DNA of 53,169 bases from an uncultured Holophagaceae bacterium. GTDB lineage: Bacteria > Acidobacteriota > Holophagae > Holophagales > Holophagaceae. Location: NCBI GenBank assembly GCA_903863195.1, contig CAIPAY010000211.1, forward strand, positions 1 to 53,169. Direction: 5' to 3'. This document shows positions 32,996-41,382 of this stretch, piece by piece. Every line of letters starts with the position of its first letter. The first letter of the stretch is position 1. The translations under genes were made by a program, and so were the position numbers. The notes under the pieces are model-generated. The model did not search any database and was not told where the DNA came from. It saw only the letters and a program-made list of their open reading frames with translations.

Positions 32996-34006
32996 TTAGA
33001 TTAGGGTTTTCCGGCGCTGGCCCAGGGGAGCCCGCTCCAGCGTCCGCAGGGCTCTCTGCCAGTGGTCCCGGTCGAGACCCGTGCCGATGACCACGGCCGC
33101 GCAGGCCGCAGGGCTGCCGTTCGTGCCCAGCGGCAGCGGGGAGATCTCGAGGCGGCCGTCCGCCAGCTGGAAGGCCCAGCGGTCGCTGCCATCGGCCCGC
33201 TCGGCCCAGCCCGCAAAGGCGCAGACGCCCTTGGCGCGGAGCAGCTCGCCGCAGACCGGGGGGGCGAGCAGCAGGGCCTCCAGGGCCGCAGGATCCAGGG
33301 GGTGGTCCCAGTGCAGGGTGAGCGACCGGGCCTCGGCGAAGCTGGCGCCCAGCGTGGGGGCCCAGCCTTCGGGCAGGGGCCGCACATCGCCCAGCCAGGG
33401 GTCGGGGCTGCCCTCGGGGGTCACGCCATGTCGGGTGGCCACCAGGGGGATCTGCTTGAAGGTCGCGCGCAGCTCGCTCTCCCAGGCCACCGCCGCGGAG
33501 GGATCGAGGTCGCCCTTGCTGAGCTGGATCAGGCTGGCCAGGGCCGCCTGCCGGTGCACCAGGGGCTTGGTCCGCAGGTGGTCCACGGGAGAGAGGCTCG
33601 AGAGGACCGTCAACAGCCCCGCCAGCCGCAGGCGGCCAAGCAGCTCCGGCTCCAGCTCCAGGTCCAGCAGGTCCGTGGGGTCGGCCAGACCCGTGGTCTC
33701 CAGCACCACCCGCTGGGGGCCAACGCCCTCAGGCTGGTCGCACCAGGCCTTGAGGGTGGCCACCACGTCGTCGCGCAGGCTGCAGCAGGCGCAGCCGTTC
33801 ACCAGGTTCTCCACTCCCGCCAGCTCCGGCCGCTCCGCGTCCACCAGGGTGCCGTCCACGCTGATGGCGCCGAATTCGTTGATGAGCACCGCCACCCGCC
33901 GCCCCGCGGCCACCTCGGCCTTGAGCAGCCGGTTCACGGCGGTGGTCTTCCCCGCGCCCAGGGGGCCCGTGACGATGAGGACTTCGACGAGTGCGGAGGT
34001 GGCCAT
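32996..34006 (-). CDS. CobW/COG0523-type metal-chaperone GTPase
   Basis: The 336-residue GTPase has Walker A GPLGAGKTT, a nucleotide-binding segment INEFGAISVD, the metal-binding motif G71-C-A-C-C75, and VVLETTGLADP, the switch-type block. These proteins insert zinc, cobalt or other metals into client enzymes. The C-terminal CobW domain is short and poorly conserved. I chose the ATG at 34006 with GGAGG upstream. It lies 55 nt before tex in the same direction. No zinc-regulated promoter is visible, so the metal is unknown. Confidence 0.9.
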   Translation of the reverse strand: MATSALVEVLIVTGPLGAGKTTAVNRLLKAEVAAGRRVAVLINEFGAISVDGTLVDAERPELAGVENLVNGCACCSLRDDVVATLKAWCDQPEGVGPQRVVLETTGLADPTDLLDLELEPELLGRLRLAGLLTVLSSLSPVDHLRTKPLVHRQAALASLIQLSKGDLDPSAAVAWESELRATFKQIPLVATRHGVTPEGSPDPWLGDVRPLPEGWAPTLGASFAEARSLTLHWDHPLDPAALEALLLAPPVCGELLRAKGVCAFAGWAERADGSDRWAFQLADGRLEISPLPLGTNGSPAACAAVVIGTGLDRDHWQRALRTLERAPLGQRRKTLI

Positions 34007-34092
34007 CCCTCCATGATGACGGGCGGTCGGGTGGGGCTCCAACATTGATTGGGGAAGGGGAACTGCGGCGGGAGCGATGCCCAGGACTCCGC

Positions 34093-34407
34093 TCACGCCC
34101 AGGACGCCGTGGCCCATCCCAAAAAGACCAGAACCAGGCCCACGATGATACTCAATACGATGCCGATGATCCCCAGGATCGTGCCTGCGGTGGTCTTCAT
34201 CAGGATGGCCTCGCCGGCCTCACGATCCCGCGTCTTCTGGCGGCTCGACAGGACCACGGCCGCGATAGCGAGGGGAAGGCCGACGTAAGGGACGATGAAG
34301 AGCAGGGTCCCGAGGATGCCGAGCACCAGGGATGCGGTCCCGAAGGACGTGGCGTGGGGTTGCGTGACGATGACCGCCTCTGCAGCAGCTTCGTTTGGGG
34401 TGGTCAT
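34093..34407 (-). CDS. Small membrane protein, DUF4190-like
   Basis: The 104-residue protein has two hydrophobic helices (about 22-45 and 72-98) separated by a basic loop (SSRQKTRDREAG). The pattern GTASLVLGILG...GLPLAIAAVVLSSRQ and GTILGIIGIVLS resembles DUF4190 membrane proteins. The ATG at 34407 has AAAGGGA upstream; a longer frame to 34449 is less likely. Function is unknown. Confidence 0.72.
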   Translation of the reverse strand: MTTPNEAAAEAVIVTQPHATSFGTASLVLGILGTLLFIVPYVGLPLAIAAVVLSSRQKTRDREAGEAILMKTTAGTILGIIGIVLSIIVGLVLVFLGWATASWA

Positions 34408-34600
34408 CAAGTCCCTTTTTTTGAAATACGGAGTTTTAAAATGTCGCAACAGCTTTAGCTGGACGTGTGGCAGAGCCTAACGGAGATCCTCAGCCCTGAC
34501 CACCTATTCCGCCGCCCGGACAGCTGCCGAACGCCCGGCGCAGGCTGCGGGCGGCCCCGATTGCTACCGCCCGGGCCTGGATTTATGAGAGCGTGGTAGG

Positions 34601-35851
34601 GTGGACTCCCTCGACCTCAGCTACCGTCTGGCCGTGTCCCTGGCCGGCGCCGCGGCCCGGGCCTGCGCCCGGGGACTCCCCGCGGGCTGGCGGCTGCGGC
34701 TGGAGGCGGAAGCTCCGGAGCTGCCAGCGGACCGCTGGGTGTGGCTGCACGCGGTGAGCATGGGCGAGCTGCTGCTGGCGGACGGGCTGGTGGGCCGCCT
34801 GCGCGACGCAGGGTACCGGGTGCACCTGAGCACGGGCACACCCGCGGGTCTGGAGCTGCTGACCCGCCGCCTCCCGGGCTGGGACGCTGGCACCGGGCGC
34901 GTCAGCGGCGGCGCCTTCCCCCTGGACGATGCCGCTGGGCTGGAGTCCTTCCTGCAGCGCCCACCCGGAGCCTTCATCGCGCTGGAGACGGAGCTGTGGC
35001 CGGGGCTGCTGGAGGCCCTCGAGGGCCGGGGCGTGCCGCGGCTCGTGGTCAATGGCCGCCTCACGGAGCGCTCCCTGACGCGGGGCGGGCCCTGGCTCCG
35101 CCGCGCCGCGGCCCGGCTCACGCTGGTGGCGGCCCGGGACGAGGCCAGCGCCGACGCCTTCCGCCGGCTGGGGGCGCCCACGGTGGCCCTGGGCGGCAAC
35201 CTCAAGGCCGACCTGCCACCGCCCCGGCCCCTGCACAGCGGCTGGCATCGGCTCCGGGCGGGCTGGGCGGACGCTCCCATCGTGGTGGCGGGCAACACGG
35301 TCGCTGGGGAGGAAGACCTCATCCTGGCCGCCTGGGCCGCGGCCCGGGCCCAGGTGCCGGGCCTCCGGCTGATCCTCGCCCCCCGGCAGCCCCGGCGCTT
35401 CGAGGCGGTGGCGGAAGCCTTCGCCGCCCGGAACCTGGCCTTCCACCGGGCCTCCGCGCCCTGGGATGAGGGCCGCGTCTGGCGCGACGTGGACGTGCTG
35501 CTGCTGGACACCCTGGGTGAGCTGCCCGCCGCCTACGCCGAGGGCACCGTGGCCCTGGTGGCCGGGGGCTGGGCCGCCGAGGGGGGCCACAACCCGCTGG
35601 AGCCGGTGCGGGCCGGGGTGCCGACCCTGCTGGGGCCCGGCTTTGCGAACTTCCAGGACCTGGTGCCGCCGCTGGTGGCCTCGGGGCAGGTGGAGCCGGT
35701 GGCCGCCGGGCAGCTTGCCGAGCGGCTGCGGACGGCCCTGGGTCGCGCCAGCCTGCGGCCTGGTCCAGCCACCCCGCTGCCGGAGGCCCTCCGGGGCGCC
35801 CTGGACCGCACCTGGAACCTCATCTCACCGCTGCTGCCCCCCGCTGGATAG
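34601..35851 (+). CDS. waaA: 3-deoxy-D-manno-octulosonic acid (Kdo) transferase
   Basis: WaaA adds Kdo to lipid A precursor at the inner membrane, so the cell makes lipopolysaccharide. The 416 residues show an N-terminal anchor helix (about 9-25), the acceptor-side catalytic E56 in WLHAVSMGELLLADG, ALETELWPGLL, VVNGRLTERS, and the donor-binding GHNPLEPVRAGVPTLLGPGFANFQD. The loop usually read GSTHEGEE is here AGNTVAGEE. The start is GTG at 34601. ArnD at 7438 could modify the same lipid A. Confidence 0.93.
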   Translation: MDSLDLSYRLAVSLAGAAARACARGLPAGWRLRLEAEAPELPADRWVWLHAVSMGELLLADGLVGRLRDAGYRVHLSTGTPAGLELLTRRLPGWDAGTGRVSGGAFPLDDAAGLESFLQRPPGAFIALETELWPGLLEALEGRGVPRLVVNGRLTERSLTRGGPWLRRAAARLTLVAARDEASADAFRRLGAPTVALGGNLKADLPPPRPLHSGWHRLRAGWADAPIVVAGNTVAGEEDLILAAWAAARAQVPGLRLILAPRQPRRFEAVAEAFAARNLAFHRASAPWDEGRVWRDVDVLLLDTLGELPAAYAEGTVALVAGGWAAEGGHNPLEPVRAGVPTLLGPGFANFQDLVPPLVASGQVEPVAAGQLAERLRTALGRASLRPGPATPLPEALRGALDRTWNLISPLLPPAG

Positions 35852-35873
35852 AATCACCACCAACGGAGCCCCC

Positions 35874-36785
35874 ATGATCCGACGCGCGCCCCAGATCCTG
35901 CTGATCGACGATGATCCGGCGGTCCTGGACATGGTGCAGGCGGCCCTGGCCCACTTCGGCATGGAGGTGCACTCCTACCCGGATGCGGCCCAGGCCCTGG
36001 AGCTGCTGCAGAATCCCTCGGCCCCGGAGTTCGACCTGGTCATCAGCGACATCAACATGGAGGGCATCGACGGCTTCGAGGTGATCGACAAGGTCAAGAC
36101 CACCCAGCCGCACCTGCCGGTGGTGCTGATGACGGGGCAGGCCTCCGTGGACTACGCCATCCGGGCCATGCGCATGGGCGCCTCGAACCTCTTCATGAAG
36201 CCCATCGCCCTCCGGGACATGGTGCAGAGCGTCTTCCACCTGGTGGACCTGCACCGGGACATCCGCATGGCGGACAGCGGCCTGCACGGGCTGGTGAACG
36301 AGCGGCGGCACTTCCTGTTCCGCTCGGACGAGGTGGAGGTGTCCAGCCTGGTGCGCCACCTCACGGACCGGCTGGTGCCCATGGGCTTCGCCTCCGCCAA
36401 CAACGCGGACGTCATCGCCATGGCCGTCCATGAGGCGCTGGTGAACGCCCTCGACCACGGCAACCTCGAGATGGAGTCCCGCATGAAGGGCGACCTCTTC
36501 ATGGACGAGGACCCCTACCTCAAGCTGCGCGCGGACCGTATGGCCGATCCGGTCTACGCGAGCCGGCTCATCGAGGTGCGGCTCGCCCTGGACACCGAGC
36601 GCTACGAGCTGGAGATCAGCGACGAAGGCAAGGGCTTCGATGCCAGCCGCCTGTCACCCCTGCCCGGCGACTCGGACATGGCCCCGCACTTCGGCCGCGG
36701 CCTGCCGCTGATCCTCCTGGTCATGGACGAGGTCCACTTCAACGAGAAGGGCAACCAGATCCGGATGGTGCTGCGGAAGAAGTAG
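35874..36785 (+). CDS. Response regulator with HATPase (anti-sigma-like serine kinase) output
   Basis: The 303-residue protein starts with a receiver (about 8-125) that has the acidic pair IDDDP, phospho-acceptor D58 in DLVISDINM, T/Q in LMTGQ and the lysine in FMKPI. The C-terminal part (about 165-300) is a HATPase_c_2 fold of the RsbW/SpoIIAB type, with AVHEALVNALDHG, DEGKGFD and HFGRGLPLILLVMDEV. In such regulators phosphorylation controls a kinase that acts on an anti-sigma antagonist. No STAS or sigma gene is nearby. It starts 22 nt after waaA and has GGAG upstream. Confidence 0.87.
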   Translation: MIRRAPQILLIDDDPAVLDMVQAALAHFGMEVHSYPDAAQALELLQNPSAPEFDLVISDINMEGIDGFEVIDKVKTTQPHLPVVLMTGQASVDYAIRAMRMGASNLFMKPIALRDMVQSVFHLVDLHRDIRMADSGLHGLVNERRHFLFRSDEVEVSSLVRHLTDRLVPMGFASANNADVIAMAVHEALVNALDHGNLEMESRMKGDLFMDEDPYLKLRADRMADPVYASRLIEVRLALDTERYELEISDEGKGFDASRLSPLPGDSDMAPHFGRGLPLILLVMDEVHFNEKGNQIRMVLRKK

Positions 36786-36791
36786 GGTTTG

Positions 36792-36883
36792 GCTGTCAGC
36801 TCTCAGCTATCAACCGCAGATTTCGGATCGGCCCTAGAGGCCCAGCCAGGCCCTTCTTTCACCGATAGCTGACAGCCGACAGC
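36792..36883. repeat. Flanking repeat, left copy (upstream of hybrid kinase)
   Basis: Arms 36792-36811 and 36864-36883 are inverted copies (18 of 20), made of AGCTGTCAGC-like units. The core 36803-36865 matches 40396-40458 at 61 of 63 positions. The two copies flank the hybrid kinase gene in the same direction. Confidence 0.85.
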
Positions 36884-36945
36884 TGAAAGCCGAGAATCAT
36901 GTACAAGCTCCTCCTGGACGATGGTGGTGAAGGGTTGGGGATGCA

Positions 36946-39900
36946 TTGAGCACCAAGCTGCGGGCCATGACAGGCGGGTTCAGAGCGGTCGGCTTGGCGA
37001 CCCTGGCCGGGGTCCTGCTGCTGGTGAGCGCCCTGGCGGGCTGTGGGAAGGGCGTCTCCAGGGACCTCCTGAGCCCCGAGGAACGCCGCTGGCTCACGGA
37101 AAACCAGGGGCGGATCGTGCTCGGCGTCGAGACGAACTCCGCCCCCCTGGTCTTCCTGGATCCCCAGGGCCAGCCGACGGGCCTCGCCCACGACCACCTG
37201 GTCCTGCTCGAAGCGAAGCTCGGCGTCCGCTTTCAGCGCAGGCCCCTCGCGACTCTGGACGAGCTCCTGGAGCAGACGCGAAGCGGCGGCATCCAGGTCG
37301 TGAATGCCGTCATGGAAACCCCCTTGAGAGCGGAATTCCTCTCCTTCACCAAGCCGTTCCTCTTCCTGCCGAATGTCATCCTCGTGCGCAAGGACCGTCC
37401 TGGAACTCTGCAGGAGGAGGACCTCAGGGGGCTCAGGGTCTCGCTGGTTCGCGGCTTTGCCACGACCGAGCGCCTCACGGACAAGCCCCTGGGCTTGGTG
37501 CCAGACCTGGTCCCCGATGACCTCACCGGGATTCTCAACGTCTCCTTCGGACATTCGGACGCGGGGGTGTTCGACCTCGCCACGGCCTCCTACCTCATCC
37601 ACAAGAACGGCATCACCAACCTCCGCATGGCGGGGGAGACGGGCCGAGGGATGCAGCTCTCGATGGCGACTCCGAAAAACCAGCCCCAGCTGCTGCAGAT
37701 CCTGGAGAAAGGTCTCGGGGCGATCACGCAGGCTGAGCGCGAGGAGATCCGAGGGCGCTGGATCAATGCCGCTTCCCCAAGTCTCTTCGCCGATGGGCGG
37801 TTCTGGCTCGGTGCAGGGATCGTCCTGTTGGTCCTTCTGATGCTGATCGCCATGGTCCTGATCTGGAACAGGACCCTCCGGCGGCAGGTCAGACTGCGCA
37901 CCCAGGAGCTTTCCAGGGGAATGGAAGCCGTCGAGGAGAGTGAAGAGCGCTACCGGACCTTCTTCATGCACGGACCTGATGGCATCGTGGTGCTGGACCC
38001 TGCCACCCGACGCCCCCTGGCTTTCAATGATCAGGCTTGCCGGCAGCTTGGCTACACCAGGGAGGAGTTCGCCAGCCTGACCATGGCGGACATCGAGGCC
38101 ATGGAGACGGCCCAGCAGACCTCGGAACGCATCAGAGGCGTGATGATCAAAGGTCACGACGACTTCGAAACCCTCCAGCGGACCAGGCTCGGCGCGCTTC
38201 GGAACATCCATGTCACCGCCCAGTACATCCGCACCAAGGGGGTGAGCACCTACCACTGCGTCTGGCGTGACATCACCGAGCGCCGGCGGATGGAAGAGGC
38301 GCTCGGTCAACGCACCGGGGAGCTGGCCACCCTGCTCGAGGTGAGCAGGAGCCTCTCCGCAACCCTCGACCTCAATGCCATTCTGCAGACCGCGACCAAC
38401 CGGATCGCGGAGCTCACGGACCTGAAGACAGCCGCCGTCTATCTGTTGTCCGGGGAGATGCTGCGCATGGGGGCCGGCACGCCTCCCCTGCCTCCGCAGT
38501 TCCCGGAGGAGCTGCGTCTGGCGCCGCTGGCAGAACATCCGCACATCCTTGAAGCGCTGGCGACCCGCAAGCCGGTCTTCCTGCTGGATACCCGCTGCAC
38601 CGAGCTGACGCCGGCCGAGCGAGCGGTCTCCGAGGCGCGGGGGCTCCGTTCGATCCTGTACCTGCCGCTCATCGCGGGGGCGAACGCCCTGGGCGTGCTC
38701 ATCGCAAGTTCAGTCGGAGAACCACGGGCGGTCTCCGAAGCGGACCAGGGCTTCTGCCAGACGCTGGTCAACGTGGCCGCGATCGCCATCGCGAACGGCC
38801 AGCTGTATGAGGCCAGCCAGGCCCACGGCGCTGAGCTCGAGAAGGAGATCATCGAGCGAAAGCGGGCCGAAACTGCGCTGGGGGAGAGCGTCCGGCACTA
38901 CCGCGACCTCTTTGACCAGGCGAACGAGGGCCTGCTGATCATGACGAGGGACGGGCAGCTGGCCGAGGTCAACCGGGCCTTCGCCGAGATGCACGGCTAC
39001 CGTGTGGAGGAAATGATCGGATTCGACATCAAGGCTCTCGATGTCCGCAACGAGCGCACCATGGAGGACCGCGGCGAGTTCATTCGCCGCATGCAGGAAG
39101 GCGAAGTCGTCCGCTTTGAGGTCGCCCACTACCACAAGGATGGCCATGTCTTCCCGCTCAGTGTCACCACCAGCCTGATCGAGCTGGGGGACCAGGCCTA
39201 CTACCTGGCCTTCCACCAGGACATCACGGAGCGCCGACAGGCCGAGGAGGACCACCGCAAGCTCCAGACCCAGCTGCAGCAGTCCCAGAAAATGGAGAGC
39301 CTGGGAACCCTGGCGGGCGGAGTCGCCCACGACATGAACAACGTGCTGGGAGCCATCCTCGGTCTGGCCTCGGCCCACATCGGCACCCAGCCCTACGGCA
39401 GCCCTCTCCATCAGGCCCTCGATACCATCGTCAAGGCCACCGAACGCGGCGGCAAGATGGTCAAGAGCCTGCTCAACTTCGCCCGCCAGAGCCCGGCGGA
39501 GGAGAACGAGCTCGATATGAACGCCCTGCTCCGGGAGCAGGTCAGCCTCCTGGAGCGGACAACCCTGGCGAAGGTCGACCTGCAGGTGGATCTCGAAGCG
39601 GGGCTGCACCCCATCCTCGGCGATGCGAGCGCCCTGACCCACGCCTTCATGAACCTCTGCGTGAATGCCGTGGATGCCATGCCCGAGAGCGGCACCCTCA
39701 CCCTGCACACCCGCAACGTCGACAGCGACTGGATCGAGGTGGTGGTGGAGGACAACGGAACGGGCATGCCCAGGGAGGTGGTGGAGCGGGCCATGGATCC
39801 CTTCTTCACCACCAAGGGCGTCGGCAAGGGCACGGGACTGGGCCTGTCCATGGTCTACAGCACGGTGATGGCACACCGGGGCCGGATGACCATCGAGAGC

Positions 39901-40371
39901 GAGCCGGGCAGGGGCACCCGCGTCAGGCTGCTCTTCCCAGTCTGCGAGAAGGAAGGTCTTGCCGCAGAATCGGGTGTGTCCACCCCTGCCGCGGTCATCC
40001 GCAGATCCTTGAAGGTGCTGCTGGTGGATGACGACGACCTGGTCCAGCGTTCCGTCCAGGCCCTTCTGGAAGTCATGGGCCACAATGCGGTGACCGCCGT
40101 CCTCTGCGGCGAGGATGCGCTGGCGATGCTGGAAGCCGGGCTGGAGCCCGACCTCGTCATCCTGGACATGAACATGCCCGGGCTTGGCGGGATCGGCACC
40201 CTGCCTCGCCTGCGCGCGTTAAGCCCTGCGGTGCCCGTCCTGCTGTCCACAGGCCGAGCCGATCAGACGGCGCTCACCCTCGCCTCGGCTCATCCAGGTG
40301 TCACCCTGCTGTCCAAACCCTTCGGGCTCCGGGAGCTTCAGAGTCATCTCGAAAGCATCGGACTGGGGTGA
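36946..40371 (+). CDS. Hybrid histidine kinase with periplasmic SBP3 domain, PAS, GAF and receiver
   Basis: The 1141-residue protein starts with TTG at 36946. It has a lipobox-like signal (LLLVSALAGC, Cys33), a periplasmic solute-binding domain of SBP family 3 (about 45-275, with RIVLGVETNSAPLVF and AEFLSFTKPFLFLP), a membrane helix (about 287-307), PAS (about 330-445), GAF (about 458-620), PAS (about 645-765), HisKA with H795, HATPase ([15 protein letters not shown]) and a receiver with D1074. This resembles BvgS-type sensors of small molecules. The kinase core is a close relative of the one at 3916-6252. A near-identical repeat lies on each side of it. Confidence 0.93.
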   Translation: MSTKLRAMTGGFRAVGLATLAGVLLLVSALAGCGKGVSRDLLSPEERRWLTENQGRIVLGVETNSAPLVFLDPQGQPTGLAHDHLVLLEAKLGVRFQRRPLATLDELLEQTRSGGIQVVNAVMETPLRAEFLSFTKPFLFLPNVILVRKDRPGTLQEEDLRGLRVSLVRGFATTERLTDKPLGLVPDLVPDDLTGILNVSFGHSDAGVFDLATASYLIHKNGITNLRMAGETGRGMQLSMATPKNQPQLLQILEKGLGAITQAEREEIRGRWINAASPSLFADGRFWLGAGIVLLVLLMLIAMVLIWNRTLRRQVRLRTQELSRGMEAVEESEERYRTFFMHGPDGIVVLDPATRRPLAFNDQACRQLGYTREEFASLTMADIEAMETAQQTSERIRGVMIKGHDDFETLQRTRLGALRNIHVTAQYIRTKGVSTYHCVWRDITERRRMEEALGQRTGELATLLEVSRSLSATLDLNAILQTATNRIAELTDLKTAAVYLLSGEMLRMGAGTPPLPPQFPEELRLAPLAEHPHILEALATRKPVFLLDTRCTELTPAERAVSEARGLRSILYLPLIAGANALGVLIASSVGEPRAVSEADQGFCQTLVNVAAIAIANGQLYEASQAHGAELEKEIIERKRAETALGESVRHYRDLFDQANEGLLIMTRDGQLAEVNRAFAEMHGYRVEEMIGFDIKALDVRNERTMEDRGEFIRRMQEGEVVRFEVAHYHKDGHVFPLSVTTSLIELGDQAYYLAFHQDITERRQAEEDHRKLQTQLQQSQKMESLGTLAGGVAHDMNNVLGAILGLASAHIGTQPYGSPLHQALDTIVKATERGGKMVKSLLNFARQSPAEENELDMNALLREQVSLLERTTLAKVDLQVDLEAGLHPILGDASALTHAFMNLCVNAVDAMPESGTLTLHTRNVDSDWIEVVVEDNGTGMPREVVERAMDPFFTTKGVGKGTGLGLSMVYSTVMAHRGRMTIESEPGRGTRVRLLFPVCEKEGLAAESGVSTPAAVIRRSLKVLLVDDDDLVQRSVQALLEVMGHNAVTAVLCGEDALAMLEAGLEPDLVILDMNMPGLGGIGTLPRLRALSPAVPVLLSTGRADQTALTLASAHPGVTLLSKPFGLRELQSHLESIGLG

Positions 40372-40376
40372 GGCAG

Positions 40377-40470
40377 AGCTGTCAGCTATCAGCTGTCAGC
40401 TATCAACCGCAGATTTCGGATCGGCCCTAGAGGCCCAGCCAAGGCCTTCTTTCACCGACAGCCGACAGCC
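40377..40470. repeat. Flanking repeat, right copy (downstream of hybrid kinase)
   Basis: It begins with two perfect copies of the 14-nt unit AGCTGTCAGCTATC (40377-40404), then the 63-nt core (40396-40458), and ends with GACAGCCGACAGCC. It lies only 5 nt after the kinase stop codon. It is the direct counterpart of the element at 36792-36883. Confidence 0.85.
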
Positions 40471-40492
40471 AGCAGCGCCTCCAGCTAGAGCA

Positions 40493-40514
40493 AGCGCCGG
40501 GTCGCCCCGGCGCT
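40493..40514. terminator. Possible hairpin terminator between convergent genes
   Basis: A 9-bp stem AGCGCCGGG/CCCGGCGCT with a 4-nt loop lies between the kinase gene (plus) and trxA (minus). A short TTT follows after four bases on the plus strand. No good T tract is present, so intrinsic termination is not certain. Confidence 0.45.
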
Positions 40515-40549
40515 GCATTTGATCGCTGAAGGCTGACAGCCGATGGCCC

Positions 40550-40870
40550 CTAGAACGCCGACTCCACAAACGCCTTGAGCTGGGGCTTGGGCTGGCCGCC
40601 GATGAGCTTGTTCACGGGCTTGCCGTCCTTGAAGACGATCAGGGTGGGGATGCTCATGATGCCGAACTTGCCGGCCACTTCGGGGTTCTCGTCCACGTTC
40701 ATCTTGATGAACTTGGCCTTGCCCACCATCTCGGCGGCGAGCTCGTCGAGGACGGGGGCGATCATCTTGCAGGGGCCGCACCAGGGGGCCCAGAAATCCA
40801 CGAGGGTGACCCCCTGGGCAACAGCCTCAGGGAACTGGGCGTCGGTGATGTGGGCGACGAGGTCGGACAT
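40550..40870 (-). CDS. trxA: Thioredoxin
   Basis: Canonical 106-residue cytoplasmic thioredoxin. It has the active site WCGPC in VDFWAPWCGPCKMIAPVLDE, the cis-proline SIPTL, and the C-terminal GGQPKPQLKAFVE. The start ATG at 40870 has AGGAG upstream. It follows the cNMP-binding gene by 17 nt. Confidence 0.96.
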   Translation of the reverse strand: MSDLVAHITDAQFPEAVAQGVTLVDFWAPWCGPCKMIAPVLDELAAEMVGKAKFIKMNVDENPEVAGKFGIMSIPTLIVFKDGKPVNKLIGGQPKPQLKAFVESAF

Positions 40871-40887
40871 GGGAACTCCTTTCAAGT

Positions 40888-41382
40888 TCAGGGGAAGGGC
40901 AGGGGATCGCCTGAATTGGCACTCCCCCATTGGGCGATGGTGAACAGGCTCATGTAGCGCTCGTTGGTCTCCCGCAATCGCTGGGCGAGCACCTGGCAGA
41001 GGGCGTACAGGATCTTCAGGGCCGTGCGGGGCTGGGACTCGATGAGGCCCTGCAGCTGCTCCATGGGCAGGAAGAACAGCGCGGCCTCCTCATTGACGAT
41101 GGCGTCCGCGGCCCGGGGGGAGTCGTCGATGAGGGCCATCTCGCCGAAGTAGGCGGGGGGCTCCAGCACTGCCAGCGCCTCCTCGCCCGAGGGAACCTGC
41201 TTCGAGATGCGCACCGAGCCCTGCAGCAGGATGTAGAGGCCATCGCCGCTGTCCCCCTCGCGGAAGAGCACCTCCCCCGCGGGGGCGCAGCGCACCTGCC
41301 CGATGATCAGCACCTGGGCACGCTCCGCCTCGTCCAGGTTCCTGAACAGGGGCGACTGGGTCAGGAAGGCGGCGTCGGTCAA
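40888..41382 (-). CDS. Cyclic-nucleotide-binding domain protein without DNA-binding domain
   Basis: The 164-residue protein has one Crp/cNMP-binding beta-roll (about 8-135) with GEVLFREGDSGDGLYILLQGSVRI and the phosphate-binding cassette FGEMALIDDSPRAADAIV. The ligand cassette has an Arg close to the end (SPRAA), in line with true nucleotide binding. There is no helix-turn-helix, so this is not a transcription factor by itself. The TTG start lies in the TTGA overlap with the ribB stop codon, so translation is likely coupled. Confidence 0.85.
   Translation of the reverse strand: MTDAAFLTQSPLFRNLDEAERAQVLIIGQVRCAPAGEVLFREGDSGDGLYILLQGSVRISKQVPSGEEALAVLEPPAYFGEMALIDDSPRAADAIVNEEAALFFLPMEQLQGLIESQPRTALKILYALCQVLAQRLRETNERYMSLFTIAQWGSANSGDPLPFP

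Noticed and set aside
36792..40470. The flanking repeats read as insertion sequence ends
   Set aside because: No transposase is in between and no target duplication is visible. The same arm units occur as intergenic hairpins, so they are listed as repeats only.
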